Assembly (NCBI GenBank): GCA_905221605.1
Contig: CAJNDS010002608.1
Coordinates: 44,017 to 108,016 of the forward strand
Length of the DNA: 64,000 nt
Source: Symbiodinium natans
Lineage: Eukaryota; Sar; Dinophyceae; Suessiales; Symbiodiniaceae
Reading direction: 5' to 3'
Of this stretch, positions 42,426 to 54,154 are shown one piece after another (within the stretch, counting starts at the first letter, position 1; the number at the start of each line of letters is the position of its first letter). The position numbers were made by a program, and so were the translations under genes. Below the pieces are notes generated by a model. It made no database searches. It saw only the letters and a list, made by a program, of their open reading frames with translations, and was not told the DNA's origin.

Positions 42426-43562
42426 TCACGGCTTCCGCGACTTGCGCGGGTGGCCGGTGCGATGAAGGGAGGCGTCAAGATGTATGGTATGGTTTGTGGC
42501 TGGGGGTGGGGGTGGGGCCGGGGTGAGGGGGGGGCGATGTAGGACTTCTGATGCCAAATTTGGCGCTTGCTGCGCTTTCCATAGGAATCTGATACACCCT
42601 GTAACTGGTGTTTCAAGCATCTTGGCAGCTGTGTTTTGAGCAGCTGGGTTTCAGGCCACGCTTCAGCCTAGCCTCAATCCGTTGCGCCACCTTCGAGTCT
42701 GAATCTCCACGATGCTGGCGTTGTTGCACCCTGAACCCTACAACCGCATCCCAGAATTCTAAACCATACAGACCTTAAGGCCTGGCATCCTTCCGTCTAC
42801 AAACGGGCTCGAGCAGCGGCAAGGCCCTGAAGGATTGAAGCGCCTATTTGGAGATTCACGGGCCTTGTAATTGGGGGACTTCTGTCATGACTTGCTGAGA
42901 AAACCCTAAACCCTAAACCCCCAAACCTAAGTTTTTGGGCCCCTAAACTCTGCTTGTATCTGCCCATCCTTCGGGCTTGAGCTTTGGCAGCTGGTTCAGG
43001 GCGGTTTTGGGAAGTTAGGATTTATGGTCAAACCCTAAACCCAGGATGAGGCCCTGTGCTGACTGGGGCCTAGTTGAGTTGATGTGGAGCTCTGGCTTCC
43101 GAAACCTAAAACCTTAAAACCCTAAGGCCCTTGAACCCTACACCCCCAACGTCTTAAACCGCCAAGGCAGGGCACTTGCAGAGAGGTGTGTTACGAGCCC
43201 GCCGAACTTCTGTCAGCCAGAGGCTCTCATGACCCCGCCGGATTTTCCGAACTTTGCCTGCATTGGGCAAAGCCCCCAACGGTACACTCCCCGGGTTTTG
43301 GGTTTTGGGACAAACAATAGAACACAATCACGACCCAAGGTGGGTTCTGACTTGGGACTGCTGACTTGACATCATTGTGACATCATGCACTTCATATATG
43401 AGAAGGGTTCTTGTGATTGTCAAAACATTGTGTCAACAAGTAGGGGGTCTAACGTGCCAACTAAGAGGGGCTAGGTTGACATGCACCCGCGGCCGGGATC
43501 ATGCGTTTTTTCTCGAAGCCTATTCGCATGTTGCATGGACATCGGCCGCTTTTCGCCATCCT

Positions 43563-43670
43563 CGAAACTGTCATCACTTTCTGGCTGCTGGCTTCTGGTT
43601 TCGTGAGATGCGAAATTGTCATTGTATGGATTTGAGACGTCTCGGCTCGCGAAATACAAAACTGTCGTCG
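43563..43670 (-). repeat. Degenerate 46-48-bp tandem repeat
   Basis: Three diverged copies (AACTGTCATC, AATTGTCATT and AACTGTCGTC anchors at about 43566, 43614 and 43660). On the minus strand they encode 16-residue repeats such as SDDSFEDGEKRPMSM and YNDNFASHETRSQQPE; the third (SDDSFVFREPRRLKSI) is two bases out of frame. Possibly part of a coding region. Confidence 0.5.
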
Positions 43671-43989
43671 CTTTTGGACTTCCCGCTCATCTCATCCGGC
43701 TTCCGCCTGTCGGCTGCAAGTCTCAACCGACCGGCTCTGTGCCGGATGCAAGTTACACCCGATGAATTCCTCATTCGTCTGGTACTGGCAATCTTCGGAG
43801 CTGCCATGCTCTTGGAATGCTCCTGAAGCGTACTTCTCCGGAGGGATGTTCTTCGAGCACTAACGGAATCTTGCCTGGAGCGCTTGGAGTGGTCTCGGTG
43901 TAGTCGGACGTGCTCTTGGACCAGTGGACGGTCTTTCATGTCCCCAATGCCCAATGGCCTCACACTATTTGTTGTCTACGCTGGCTGAC

Positions 43990-44683
43990 ATGTATGGGGC
44001 TTTGGGTTAGGACTTTAGGATTTATGTAGGGGGTTTGGGGCTTCGGGCCTTCTACAGGCGGTTAAGTTAAGGGTTCAAAGTTTTAGGGCATTGAGGGTTT
44101 CAGCTAAGGAGAGAGCACCGCTCCGTGCCACTTGGTCAGGCCCGTCCTGTTGACAGCCGCCGAGGGACGATAAACTCAGCGCATCAGCTACCGAGGCAGG
44201 GCTGGACTGCAGGGTTTAAGGGTCTAGGGTTTGGGGGTTTATGGTTGCGGGGTTTAGGGCTGCACCCCCTGCCTCAGCCTCTTGCGCCTCAGCCCCTAAG
44301 CCCTAAACCCTAAACCATAGACCCTAAACCCTAAACCCTAACGCCCTGAATCGCCTGGGTCAGGAGCTGCCAGAAGAAGCGCTGGGGCCCTTTCCTCGCA
44401 GCCAGGCTCGGCTTTAGGGTCTCAGGGTCTTCAGGGTTTTCAGGGTTTCGGGTTTTTGTAGGTTTTCAGGCTTTAGGGTGGTTAGGGCTTCAGGGCTTGT
44501 GGGGGTTCTAGGGCTTCCGGGCTTGAGGGCTTATGGTTGCAAGCTCCGAAGAGCCCTATCTGCCCAAAACAACCCCCAACCCGGTTTACCCGAAGCCCCT
44601 TAGGCTTCTGAAAGGGCTACACAGCCATCATCCCCATGCCAAGCTCTCGTGGACCTCGGGATCTTATTTGATGTGTTGTCAAC

Positions 44684-44720
<37 letters not shown>

Positions 44721-44892
44721 CCACGCATGACCCCCCCGAAGGGAGGACGCCCCCAGGGGCGCGTGCCAACGTCTTCTTCTTCTTCTTCTGCTGGGCTTAG
44801 GGGTGCCCCCCCGCGCTCGAAGCGCGCCCGAGGGTGAGTCAGGTCCAGTGAAACCACAGCTGCTAACGTCTCTCTCTCTCTCTTTCTGTTCT

Positions 44893-44930
<38 letters not shown>

Positions 44931-45470
44931 TTTTGGGCGGGGCGGGAGGCGCTTGCCCTAAACCCTTTAAGCCCTGAGATTTGGAGCTGAATCAAGCCGC
45001 CTCGCTGGAAGGGCCGGAAGCGCTCGTGACCGGGTCGCGGAGCCTCCGTGACCGGAACCTGGAGAGGGGGCCATGACATTGGGGACGCTTGAGAGCCCTT
45101 AGGGTCTGCAGGGGCTGATATCAGCGGCGTTTAGGCTTTTAGCACTATAATCTATCGTGAATTCTTGAGGTCCAGGGTTTTGGGTCAACCCTAAACCCTA
45201 CACCCTAAACCTAAAGCCTAAGCCGGGTTCTTGAGTTTCTGAGAGAGGACTCTGGGGTCGGGTTTTTACAAGCAGTCTCTGGCTCAGCGCAAGGCGAGTG
45301 AGTTCCTCCGCCCCTGGCGCCCAACATTCCCATATCAAACTACCCTCCGCCCTCCGCCAACAATGAATGAACTACCCAAACCCTGCACACCCCAAAACCC
45401 GAAACCCTACACCCCAAACCCTAAACCCGAAACCCCAAAACCCGAAACCCCAAACCCTAAACCCCCCCTA
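43990..45470. other. Telomere-like filler and microsatellites
   Basis: Contains TTTAGGG/CCCTAAA text at 44000-44100, 44210-44345, 44410-44530 and 45185-45215, plus (CT)n at about 44683-44719, (TTC)n at 44771-44789, (CT)n at 44871-44883 and (GT)n at 44898-44926. The 159-codon minus ORF over the microsatellites is an artefact. Confidence 0.6.
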
Positions 45471-45471
45471 G

Positions 45472-45550
45472 GCCCAAAGGCCTTCGCCGGCTTCGCCGGC
45501 TCCGAGGAGGCCGCGCCCTGGGCGGCGGCCTCTATCGGCGTTTCGGGCGC
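45472..45550 (-). CDS. GC-rich exon candidate, strand uncertain
   Basis: After CCCCTTCTGCAG|G the minus frame reads APETPIEAAAQGAASSEPAK then PAKAFGP and meets GGGTTTAGGG. The plus strand of the same island (CCCCCCTAG|G … GTCCTT) also reads well (KAFAGFAGSEEAAPWAAASI). The minus strand is preferred because the adjacent exon 45952-46010 has a similar Ala/Lys/Ser composition. Confidence 0.4.
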
Positions 45551-45951
45551 CTGCAGAAGGGGTCCTTAAGGTGGGGCTTTCGGGTCTTAGAATGAATTGA
45601 GGGTTTATGTGTTGGAACAACTTAAGAGTGGCTTTGAGCCCTGGGGGTACGGGACCTTTGTCATACTGGTACTGTAAAGACTGACCCGGATTTTGTTGAA
45701 ATCTCAACCCCTGGACCCCGACCAGGGACCCCGATGAACTGAAGTGCAGGGCCGAGCGGGCCTAGCTAGGATGGCCCTTAAAACCTCTGAAAAATATTCC
45801 TGAATATGATCCTCTAAAAACCCAATGAGGGCAAACACATAAAATGTCCCAAGGACCTACCTAGAATCGCTTCATTGGGCCCAACCCCCCCCCCCCCTCG
45901 TGGCGAACTATCCCAGCCCCGGCCCTAAACTCTCAACCCTAAACCCCAAAC

Positions 45952-46010
45952 CCCGCGCCAGCCCTGCTGGCCTTGGCCTTAGCATCGCTGCCGGCCGCAC
46001 GGCTGGGCGC
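45952..46010 (-). CDS. Putative Ala/Lys-rich exon
   Basis: After CCACGAG|G the frame reads APSRAAGSDAKAKASRAGA to donor GTTTGGGG. High GC third positions. Flanked by telomere-like runs on both sides. With the 45472 exon it suggests an Ala/Lys/Ser/Pro-rich protein such as a linker or nucleic-acid-binding tail; this is inference. Confidence 0.45.
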
Positions 46011-46793
46011 CTCGTGGCATCAAAGCGGGGTTTAGGGTTTAGAGTTTAGGGTTTAAGGTTTAGGGGTGGCCTTGGGTTTGGGGTTCAGGGCCTCGGACCT
46101 TTAGATCAACCTCCTCATATATTCTAGCAGGGAACCGAAAAGGGACCATGCCATTCTCTTCCAGATAGATGAGAGCTGCTCGAACTTATGATCCCGGTGA
46201 ACGTGCAGACCTGAATACGTGAGGTTTGGACTCATTGGGCCCTTACACTTTGGGACTTGGGCTCAGGAACCGGGAGTCCGCACCGCCTTCTCGTGCGCAC
46301 CCGAAGAGGACGAGGCGCCACCTTTCCTGCCGCGAGTTGGAGGCCAGTACAGAGCATTATGGAACTGGGTTTGCTCGGCAACGAGATGATGGGCTTGGGG
46401 TTTAGGCCTTATACGATACTCGGGCCCTAGAGAAACATACGTATGTGGGCCGGTGCCACCGTTCCTGCATTGGCGCAGAACCTTCTAACCCTCAACGTCC
46501 ATTACAGGGCAGGGCCCCCCAAATAGTGCCTAGGGGTCTCGCAGGGCTTTGGGGGACTGTGTAAAACTGCTTCTCCTGTACCGTGTGGCCTGCTTCTCCT
46601 TTACCGAAAGACCTCAAGTTAAGCACCTGAAGCACCAACCCTATATCCTGATAGAATTCGTCTCAAGCCCAATAAGAGAGGATGTGCCATGTTCCGAGGG
46701 CCTGCCTTGCTCCAGAAGCACCAGAACCATGAACTCCTAAACCCTGTAAACCCCAAACCCCGAGAGTTCCACCCCCAAACATTTATGCGTGAC

Positions 46794-46835
46794 CTTCGTA
46801 TCCGCCGGGAGCGCTGCGTGGCGAGGTTCAGCTGC
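46794..46835 (-). CDS. Putative 42-bp exon
   Basis: Between GTTGCAAG|G and donor GTCACGCA the frame reads QLNLATQRSRRIRR. Clear borders but very short. Neighbouring phases were not matched. Confidence 0.4.
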
Positions 46836-46860
46836 CTTGCAACGAAAGACACCCTAAGCC

Positions 46861-47000
46861 TTAGACCCTGACCAGAAGGGTTGACGGTTCACCAAACTGA
46901 GAGACATCCTTGGTGCATGTGTGCGGTTCTGCCAGCTCACCCCTCCGGGCCACGCGCGTGAGGCTGTTGAAATCGATGAGATACCTCGAGCATGTGGGGC
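46861..47000 (-). CDS. Putative C-terminal exon
   Basis: A pyrimidine-rich tract and CGTATAG|G precede 47000. The frame reads PTCSRYLIDFNSLTRVARRG then ELAEPHTCTKDVSQFGEPST and LLVRV-stop (46861-46863). Strongly protein-like. Upstream minus sequence to 47180 has Arg/Pro-rich open frames over CTGGGACC repeats that may be intron. Confidence 0.55.
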
Positions 47001-47919
47001 CTATACGGGGAGGGGGGGAATCAACATTGGGGGGTCCCGCCTGTCGGCGGTTCCTACACAGGGGGCGCTCCAAAAGGCGCAACCTTCCTGAAACCTCTCT
47101 GGGACCTTTCCTGGGACCCCCCTAAGACGCCTGGGACCTGCCTGGGGCCCCCTCCCCTTTTTTGAGGCCTTTCCCGGCCCGCGCAAGCGTTTACAATTAT
47201 GGGTTATCTTGGGTCTTCATTACTCTATATGCCTTATAGCTTATAATGCTACCAGATGGGTCCACAACTGAGATCGGCAAACTGCCTCTGCAGCTTCCTG
47301 CCCTGCAAAGGCCCTAAAGCTAATTCCCCAAGATCAGCAACCAAGCCGGAACCCCATGTAATTAATTCCACCCTAAACACTGAAAACCGTAAAAATGCAA
47401 TTCCACCCTAAACCCTAAAAACCGTGAACACCCTAAAAACGAAAACCGTAAAAACCGTGAACACCCTAAAGACTCTATATTACAGAACCCTTAATAGAAC
47501 AGAGAGCGTCGGCTTTGGCTGCAGTGATGCTGGGGGGGGCCACCTGTGGCCACCAAAGCGCAGCTCGCACGCCTGCAGCTGAGACGAGTGTTCTTTGAGG
47601 GTTAGGGTTGGTTCAGGGTTTAGGGTTTAGGGTGCAAGGGCCATTGAACCATGAAACCGTCGAAAACCTGGAGACGTGCCGTGTGACAGCTTAGGAACAA
47701 AACCTTTTCGGTTTGAGCGTGTAGTGTAGACGTAGGATAGAGGGTTTACAGTTGAGGATCCTTGGAAACTTCCACATTTTCTGAACTTCTAGCATACTGC
47801 TTTACATAGAGGGTCGGCCAGTGATGCCTCTTCACTTTTCCTCTCGGAGAGCCCCAAACATCCCCAAACCCAAAACCCTAAACCCCAAACCCTAAACAAC
47901 AAACCCTAAACCCCAAACC

Positions 47920-47986
47920 CTAGAGCGCGCAAATGGCCTCCTTGCCAGCTGCCTGGGCCGCGTGGAGGCGAGCGTCGCTCTCTGCA
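47920..47986 (-). CDS. Putative terminal exon
   Basis: After CCCTTCAG|T the frame reads AESDARLHAAQAAGKEAICA then L-stop (47920-47922), an amphipathic helical sequence with GC-rich codons. GTTTGGGG follows the stop and could be a donor instead. Confidence 0.45.
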
Positions 47987-48352
47987 CTGAAGGGCACCCA
48001 ACTGGCGAAGGACGAAGGATGGAAAAAACGAGGGACATTTCAGGCTTCAGGTTTCAAAAAACTATGGCTTACCAAACAGGCCCCTTAACCCGTAGTTGGA
48101 AGAGTATATATATATATATACGTACAATATGTATTAACTGGTTATTTGCGTGTTAGGGAAGCTGCTTTCGGGTGCTCTAACACTGAAGGGCTTGTGGTAG
48201 GGCTGAACCAGGGCCCTCCGTTTTGTCGAGGGTTTAGGACTTGGGCCTAGGTTTTCGGATTTGGCTAGGGTTCAAATAACGCGCGAACTCCACAGAGCAG
48301 ACGTCCAGTTTCGCATGACATGCTAGACGCGGCTGTGGGCTGCATCGATTCT

Positions 48353-48547
48353 CTACACAAGCATTGTCCCACGTTCTTTCCTCGCATTAGAATTAAACAT
48401 TCCATTGTCCACAACGAAGCTTGAGCTGGAGCCACAAGCACCATCTTGAGAGAAGAAGCGTCGCCGGAAACGCCCCTTGTCGCCCTCAAACTCCCACTCG
48501 CATGCCTGGCAATCATCACAGACGTGTTGCAGCAAGCGAGTGGGAAA
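48353..48547 (-). CDS. Cys-rich putative exon
   Basis: The frame reads FPTRLLQHVCDDCQACEWEF, EGDKGRFRRRFFSQDGACGS and FVVDNGMFNSNARKERGTML. It contains C-X2-C-X2-C (CDDCQAC), suggestive of a metal site or disulfide cluster. The start is near TTTAGAG| (48547). A donor GTGTAG lies at the stop (48353-48355). No family recognised. Confidence 0.5.
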   Translation of the reverse strand, partial: FPTRLLQHVCDDCQACEWEFEGDKGRFRRRFFSQDGACGSSSSFVVDNGMFNSNARKERGTMLV

Positions 48548-48559
48548 CTCTAAATTCCA

Positions 48560-49680
48560 ACCTCAACCCAAAACCTGAAGTGGTTTAGGGTTTAGGGTCT
48601 CGAGTTCTGGATTTAGGGTTTGACGGTCAGGCCCTGGGGGGGGGGGGGGGTTAGTGGGGTACGTTACAGGTTGTCTTCTCAATGTCAGCTCTTCCTCCTT
48701 GTGAAAGCAATAACACCTTTGCCGCGCCCCATGAATGCTTGCAAACCCGATAACCTAGATTCTGTGTCTTTAAGGGGCGAAGGTTGCGATGTTCGGGAAG
48801 GTTGGACGTGTGCAGTCGACTGATTTGGCATCCAGTGCTTTAGGAGGCAGGATAGCCGTGGCTTGAGCTTTTGGAGCCCTCCGTTGCGCAGCAGATCTCC
48901 CCTCTCCCACCCTCCAGACCCACCTCTCGAGAGACGTGCGCCTGAGAATCCTGGCGGCAATACCGAAAACCCTTTGGACCCAAGGACTTGCAGGTTGTTT
49001 GCAGAGGAGCCCCACACTGCTTTAAAGGAACATACAGTAAACTCCAAACCCTAATCAGACCACTAGGCCACATAAGTTACTCACGACCTGCCAGCCTCAA
49101 CCCTCAACCCTCTCGGACTTGCAACACGAGCCGACCCCAAGGTTTGCTCTAGAGTGTACTGAGGGTATAGAGTTTAGCGGTTTGGGGCAGCTTAGGGTTT
49201 CGGGTGCTGAAACTGAAACACCACAGGGCTTGCGCCCTGCAACGAAGACCTACAGGTGGTAGCCCCGGTTCCTCTCTTTCCAGGGCCAGGACGTCAAAAT
49301 GTTGATCAATATATGACAATATATGTCATTCCGTCATTCCCAGAGATAATGTTAGCAAGCCAAACACCAGCGTAATCTGCGGAGTCTGGGTTGCCAATAG
49401 GAGCTGCGGTTGAGGGGTGAGGATCAGATCAGCAGCTAAACCCTAAACCCTGAACGTGCACACACTTTCACCCTAAACCCTATAAACCCGAGCCACTCCT
49501 TGGAACTCAGGAAGTACCAGGAGCCCTCTTCAAGCCCTTCCTAAGTCAATCACTTGACCCGAAGACTCTGTAAAGTCCCGAGCCCTAAACGAAGACTCTT
49601 TAAAATCCCGACGACGGTTAGGGTTTAAGCTTTAAGGGGTCCTAAGGGTTCTACTACTTGCACTGACAAGCCTCCAAATC
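48560..49680. other. No gene supported
   Basis: Poly-G (about 48638-48651), scattered TTTAGGG/CCCTAAA text (48585-48620, 49190-49205, 49440-49490, 49615-49630) and mixed DNA. Minus ORFs at 48685-49073 overlap in three frames and cannot be ranked. Confidence 0.4.
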
Positions 49681-49684
49681 TCAC

Positions 49685-49760
49685 CGGTGGCCTCCAGCAC
49701 GAGCCGAACGGCGCGCTCGACGTCGCCGCTGGCGGCGATGAGGGCCGCACGTGCGGACTC
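49685..49760 (-). CDS. Exon encoding a UBA-like domain end
   Basis: Textbook borders: GCCAG|G before 49760 and CACCG|GTGAGA after 49685. Phase 0 reading gives ESARAALIAASGDVERAVRL then VLEATG. The pattern A-R-x-A-L-x(4)-G-D-V-x-x-A-V-x-x-L/V-L is that of UBA/UBA-like three-helix domains, which bind ubiquitin or act in nascent-chain factors. Only the second and third helices are in this exon. The remainder of the gene is not assigned. Confidence 0.65.
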
Positions 49761-50399
49761 CTGGCATTGCAGGGAAGGTTTAGGGCTTAGGGCTTAGGCT
49801 TTACGAAGGTCTACAGAAACAAATCCCAGAAAATGAAAATCCTTCAACGTAAGGTCCCTCCTTTACCTCTCTTGAGCCTACGCGGAGCAGGGTTCGGCGC
49901 AAGTTGGGGGCTTCCGGTTTAAGCCCCTCCAGCCCCATCCCCAAACAAACCCTCAACACTCCTACCCGGACCGAATCCCTCGCCTGTGCCTTCACAACGT
50001 GGCATACTTTGTTACATGACTGAATATGCAATACAAAAAATCATACTGTTTTTCAGAGCCTGTTAGGAATTCCGGATGCCTCCCTTTATGGAAACATGGA
50101 AACACCATGTTGAGGTCAAACAAAAACAGCCCGTACTACCGCCTGGCACGTAATACCTGAATGGCCAATCCTTGAGGTTTCAGGCTTCTCTGCTTTTAGG
50201 GCTTTGGCTCCTTGTCCACGCCCATACTCAGGAGCTTCTCAAAGGGCTCGTATGAGCCTTGCAGAACAAGTTCATAGGTGGGCTTAAGGAATCGTACTTG
50301 AGAGCTGGGAATCGGACGGATTGTTCTGAATCGTCGGGGACTCTCAGAAGGACTCCTACCGTACGAAGTACCTCAAAAAGGCAGCCCGCTTAGGAAGAA

Positions 50400-50718
50400 A
50401 CCCCGACCCCTGAAAACCTGAACCCCAAGAGCCTAAATCCCCGAACACCAAAACCCTGGACCCCCTGAGCTTCCAAACCCTAACCCCCGAAATCCAAAAG
50501 CCCTAACCCCGTGAACCCCAACCCTAAACCAGTGAACCCCACAACCCTAAACACCCAAAACACCTGAACCCCAAAACCCTAAATCCCGGAAAGCCCTAAA
50601 CCCTGAGGCCCTGAAAACCCTAAAACCTAAACCCCTGAAAACCTCTCAAAAACCCCGAAAACCCTTGAAAAACCCCTGAAAACCCCTGAATACCCTAAAG
50701 CCCTGAACCCCCCAACAC
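50400..50718 (+). repeat. Degenerate CCCTAAA/CCCTGAA tract
   Basis: About 300 bp of imperfect CCCTAAA-like text, C-rich on the plus strand, directly abutting an exon at 50719. Confidence 0.85.
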
Positions 50719-50771
50719 CCTGACGGCAACTTGAGCCCCGCACGCACGAAGCGCTTGGGCGCCTCGGCGAC
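50719..50771 (-). CDS. Putative 53-bp exon
   Basis: CCCTAAAG|G precedes; the frame reads VAEAPKRFVRAGLKLPS in phase 0 to donor GTGTTGGG. Strong GC third-position bias. Lies upstream of the UBA-like exon on the same strand and could be the same gene. Confidence 0.5.
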
Positions 50772-51239
50772 CTTTAGGGAACTGAGTCGTGTAGAGGGCT
50801 TTGGCGTATACTTGTGAGCTTTAAGAAGGTTCTTGTTTACAGCATAAGGTCTAGGGTTTCAGGGTTGAATGTTGAGGGCTTCCGGGTTTCAGGATTGGAT
50901 ATCTTAGCTCTTGCGGCTTCAGGCTTGAAGAGTTGAAGAAGGGTTTGGGGCCTAAGGTTCGGAGCTTGATTGGTTAGTCTTTCAGGTCTCAGTGTCGTTA
51001 CTGCTCATGGTCATCGGCACACCCTTTCAGGGCGGGAGCAGCTTCGGGCATGATGCCAAGGAGTCCGCGCTAAAAACGCCCCTAAACCCGATAAGCCAAG
51101 ACCTAAAACGTACAGGCAGCCCCTTCTATCTCAACAGATCAGGACATCTGCCATCAATCCATGAGCCGCTCTTGGATTTGAAGGTGTAGGGTTCCCAAGT
51201 GGCTTCATCTGTGCAAGGGCCGACTCAGGGTCTGGAGTT

Positions 51240-51425
51240 TTAGGTTTGCCGCGACATTTGCCCCTTGTTTACGGCTTTGAGTAACTCAGTACAAAACACG
51301 AGGCACCCTTGTGCGGCTACCCGCCCCCTGCTGGTGTGCCCACTGTGGCCGCTGAACCACAACTCCACAACTGACTGGGACCCGAGCAGATCCGATGCTG
51401 GACCTGCGCCGACAAAATCCAGCAA
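51240..51425 (-). CDS. Putative C-terminal exon
   Basis: The frame reads LDFVGAGPASDLLGSQSVVE, LWFSGHSGHTSRGRVAAQGC and LVFCTELLKAVNKGQMSRQT-stop (51240). Protein-like with hydrophobic and basic stretches. The acceptor is uncertain (possibly GCGCAG|G at about 51404). Confidence 0.4.
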   Translation of the reverse strand: MLDFVGAGPASDLLGSQSVVELWFSGHSGHTSRGRVAAQGCLVFCTELLKAVNKGQMSRQT

Positions 51426-51992
51426 CTACACACCGTCGAATCCCAAAAGGGCAAAACAAGACCACGGACCCTCAACCAGAAGCGCCATGAGGCCGATAAG
51501 CTCTTCGTGTCTAAGTCGAGAAGCCCCGTAAACCCCACAAACCTAAGCTACTCACCAGACTGGGAGTGCTTTGTTTCTTGGCTCTATTCGGGACGACTAT
51601 CTGCAACAGTCTGGAGTCTTTACCCCCATTGGCCCATTGGCCCTAGAAGCTACTAGCCGCCAAGCTGACCCCAACGATCGACAACTGCTCTAAACAATCT
51701 TTAATATTTGTTTATGACCCTTTATCAACCTGTCAACTCCAACAAAGAACCAAAACACGAAACAGGCCCACAGTTCAGTCAGCACAAACTCAACCTGGAT
51801 GCCCAAACCACACGAACTTTGCTCACACCATCATGCCCTAAGCCTCAAACCCCCGAACCTTAAAAGTTAAACAGAAGAGATCATGTGAGGCCGTGAGCCC
51901 AAACACAGGCAAACCCTGTAGACCCTGAGACCCTGAGACCCTAAACCCTAAACCCTAAACCCTAAACCCTAAATCCCCAAAGCGAAGGAAAC

Positions 51993-52076
51993 CGCCGGCA
52001 GCCTCCTGGCGGGAGCCTGAGTGGGGGTCGGCGCGTGGCTCTCCGCGCCTGCGACCACGAGCTTCGGAGAGCCCAA
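51993..52076 (-). CDS. Putative exon
   Basis: The open frame LGSPKLVVAGAESHAPTPTQ then APARRLPA ends at donor GTTTCC. Telomere-like runs flank both sides (51946-51972 and 52081-52118). GTCGCAG|G at 52044 could be an alternative acceptor, giving a shorter exon. Confidence 0.45.
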
Positions 52077-52080
52077 ACAG

Positions 52081-52565
52081 GGTTTAGGGTTTAGGGTTTA
52101 GGGTTTAGGGTTTAGGGCTTCGGCTAGTCCACTTGCATTTCTCGTAGAACCCTAGTAGAACCCCAAAAACCCTGAACCCTTGAGCCGAAACACACCCAAG
52201 ACCCAAAACTGAAAACCCCGGAGAGGGCTCAAGATTACAATGTTTATAGGGCTTAAGGCTTGTAGGCGGGGGGGGGGGGGCTTGCAAAACTTGGTTGGTT
52301 AAGGGTTGCAAGTTGGAAGGTTTAGGATTCAGATGGTTTTGGTCTCGCAAGCCTTTGCAATCTAGGGTCCCAGGGTTCGAGGGGGCTCGAGCATCACATT
52401 TCAGAGATTGCCCCCCAAGCCGGCAGCCAGTTAGGTTCAGGGCTTGGGGCTTAGGGTTATAGTCTCCTTGCGATGATACATGGTGCAAGCTTCGGGGCGG
52501 TTACCCTAAACCCTAAACCCTAAACCCTAAACCCTAAACCCTACACCCTACACCCTAAACCCTAA
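52081..52565. repeat. Opposed telomere arrays
   Basis: TTTAGGG units at 52081-52118 and CCCTAAA units at 52503-52565 face away from each other, with ~385 bp between them that includes a poly-G tract (52267-52280). No gene supported between. Confidence 0.85.
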
Positions 52566-52585
52566 GCGCTCCCGAACTCAAAGAC

Positions 52586-52676
52586 CTTGCTCCATGGCCC
52601 CGAACACGCTGCCTCCGAGAGATCGGCGACAGGCGGGCCCTGTCAAGGCGTCCGGGCTGCTTTCGAATTCGAAGCC
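52586..52676 (-). CDS. Putative internal exon
   Basis: After CCAAGAAG|G the frame reads GFEFESSPDALTGPACRRSL then GGSVFGAMEQ to donor GTCTTTGAG. Thirty codons plus one base, strongly coding composition. Function unknown; may belong with other minus exons at 49.7-52.1 kb. Confidence 0.55.
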
Positions 52677-52679
52677 CTT

Positions 52680-53760
52680 CTTGGGGTCTCTTTTTTCTTA
52701 GTTGTCCAGTATCCTGGGGGAACTAAAGGTTAACCTGTGGGATTCTAAGGGGATTCTAATACCCCCAAAAAGGTTAAAGGTTACCTACTCTACTACTAGG
52801 TTTTTGTGCAGCTTCTACTTATTGCGTCTTCGTGTTTGGGTTTCGGTGTAGGGTTTGGATCAACACCCCATTGAGGAGACAGGTCTGATCTGTCGACCTG
52901 ATGCGTTTTAGGGTTTAGGGGCTTAAGGTTCAAGGCGCTCCAAACTTATCCCTTGTTTGGGTGCCTTAGATTTAAACGAACCCCGAAGTCCAGCAGCCAA
53001 AGCGCAATTTACTCAGGGCTCGTGAGGTTGCGAGGCTTCGTGCTCGCTACCAGCGTTTCAAGCTTGAGAGGTATGGTTTAGGGGGCCTAGGGTTTAGGGC
53101 TTTATGGTTTAGGGGGCTTAGGGTTTAGGGTTTAGGGGGGTTAAGCCTGAAGGCTATCTGAAAGTCTTCTACGGATCATCAGATACTTTCAGCCTTGGTC
53201 GAGGACTCCACACTATGACCCTTGGACCCACCAAGTTCTCCAAATCAACCCCTGGACGCTCAACTGCAAAACCCTCCCAACATCCTTCTGCCCCCTCCCC
53301 CCAAAAAACAATACTCTAACCTGCCCCCCTCCCCCCCCCAACACAGATCGAACAAACCAAACTGGAGCCCTAAAACCGCCAGGTCGTGGGAGCTCAAAGG
53401 GTGCACTCGGCCACCCTCAACCCTGGAATTCGTAAACCAGACACCCTAAAGCATAAACGATCTAAAGCCTCCCAACCCAAAAACCCTCTAAATGCACTGG
53501 AGGGCAAAACCTAAATAACAATCTGTAGCCGCAAGAACCTGAACTCCTTCAAAACCACCCCAAGCCCCCTGTGAAGGCACAGCCTAAACCCGACGAAATC
53601 CTAAATCACCCCACCCTTCACCCCATCCCACCACAAAAAGACACTAAACTCTCAACCCTTATAATCCCCTTATAAGCCCTTGAACCCTAAAACCCTAAAA
53701 CCCTAAAGCCCTCAAACACTAAAACCCTAACAGTGAAACCCTAAAACGCCCGAATCCCTA
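52680..53760. other. No gene supported
   Basis: Contains TTTAGGG text (52905-52925, 53070-53140) and then C/A-rich degenerate CCCTAAA text (53270-53760). An AGGTTAACCT-type patch at 52730-52800 resembles a short inverted element but is not resolved. Confidence 0.45.
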
Positions 53761-53763
53761 GAC

Positions 53764-53814
53764 GGTGCTCAGGGCCGCACCGCTCGGCTGGGTGAAGCCG
53801 GTGACCGGCCGATC
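53764..53814 (-). CDS. Putative 51-bp exon
   Basis: Exactly 17 codons, phase 0 at both ends, between CTGAAAG|G and GTCTAGGG: DRPVTGFTQPSGAALST. Embedded in telomere-like DNA on both sides. Confidence 0.5.
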
Positions 53815-54154
53815 CTTTCAGAGGACTGCGGGTGGGGACTTGGAGGCCTTAGGGGGTTTTTCGGGGGTTTAGGGTTTAGGGTTTAGGGTTTATTCTAGGA
53901 GTTCTGCTCTTAAGATCTCTTAAGGGCCACAGGGTTTTGGGTTTCAGGGTCAAGTAAGCAAGCTTCAGGTTTGTTGTCATTTCAAACGCTCGCGTTCTGC
54001 AACTTAAGGTCTGGGGCACTGAAGCATGGGTTTTGAAGTGTGGCCCAAGCCCACCGAAGTCTTGGAAAGCTTCATGGGTGGCTACGTTTAGTGCGACGGG
54101 CTTAGGTACCAACAACAATTTGCTAAGAATGCCTTTCGCACACTGATTAGGAAT

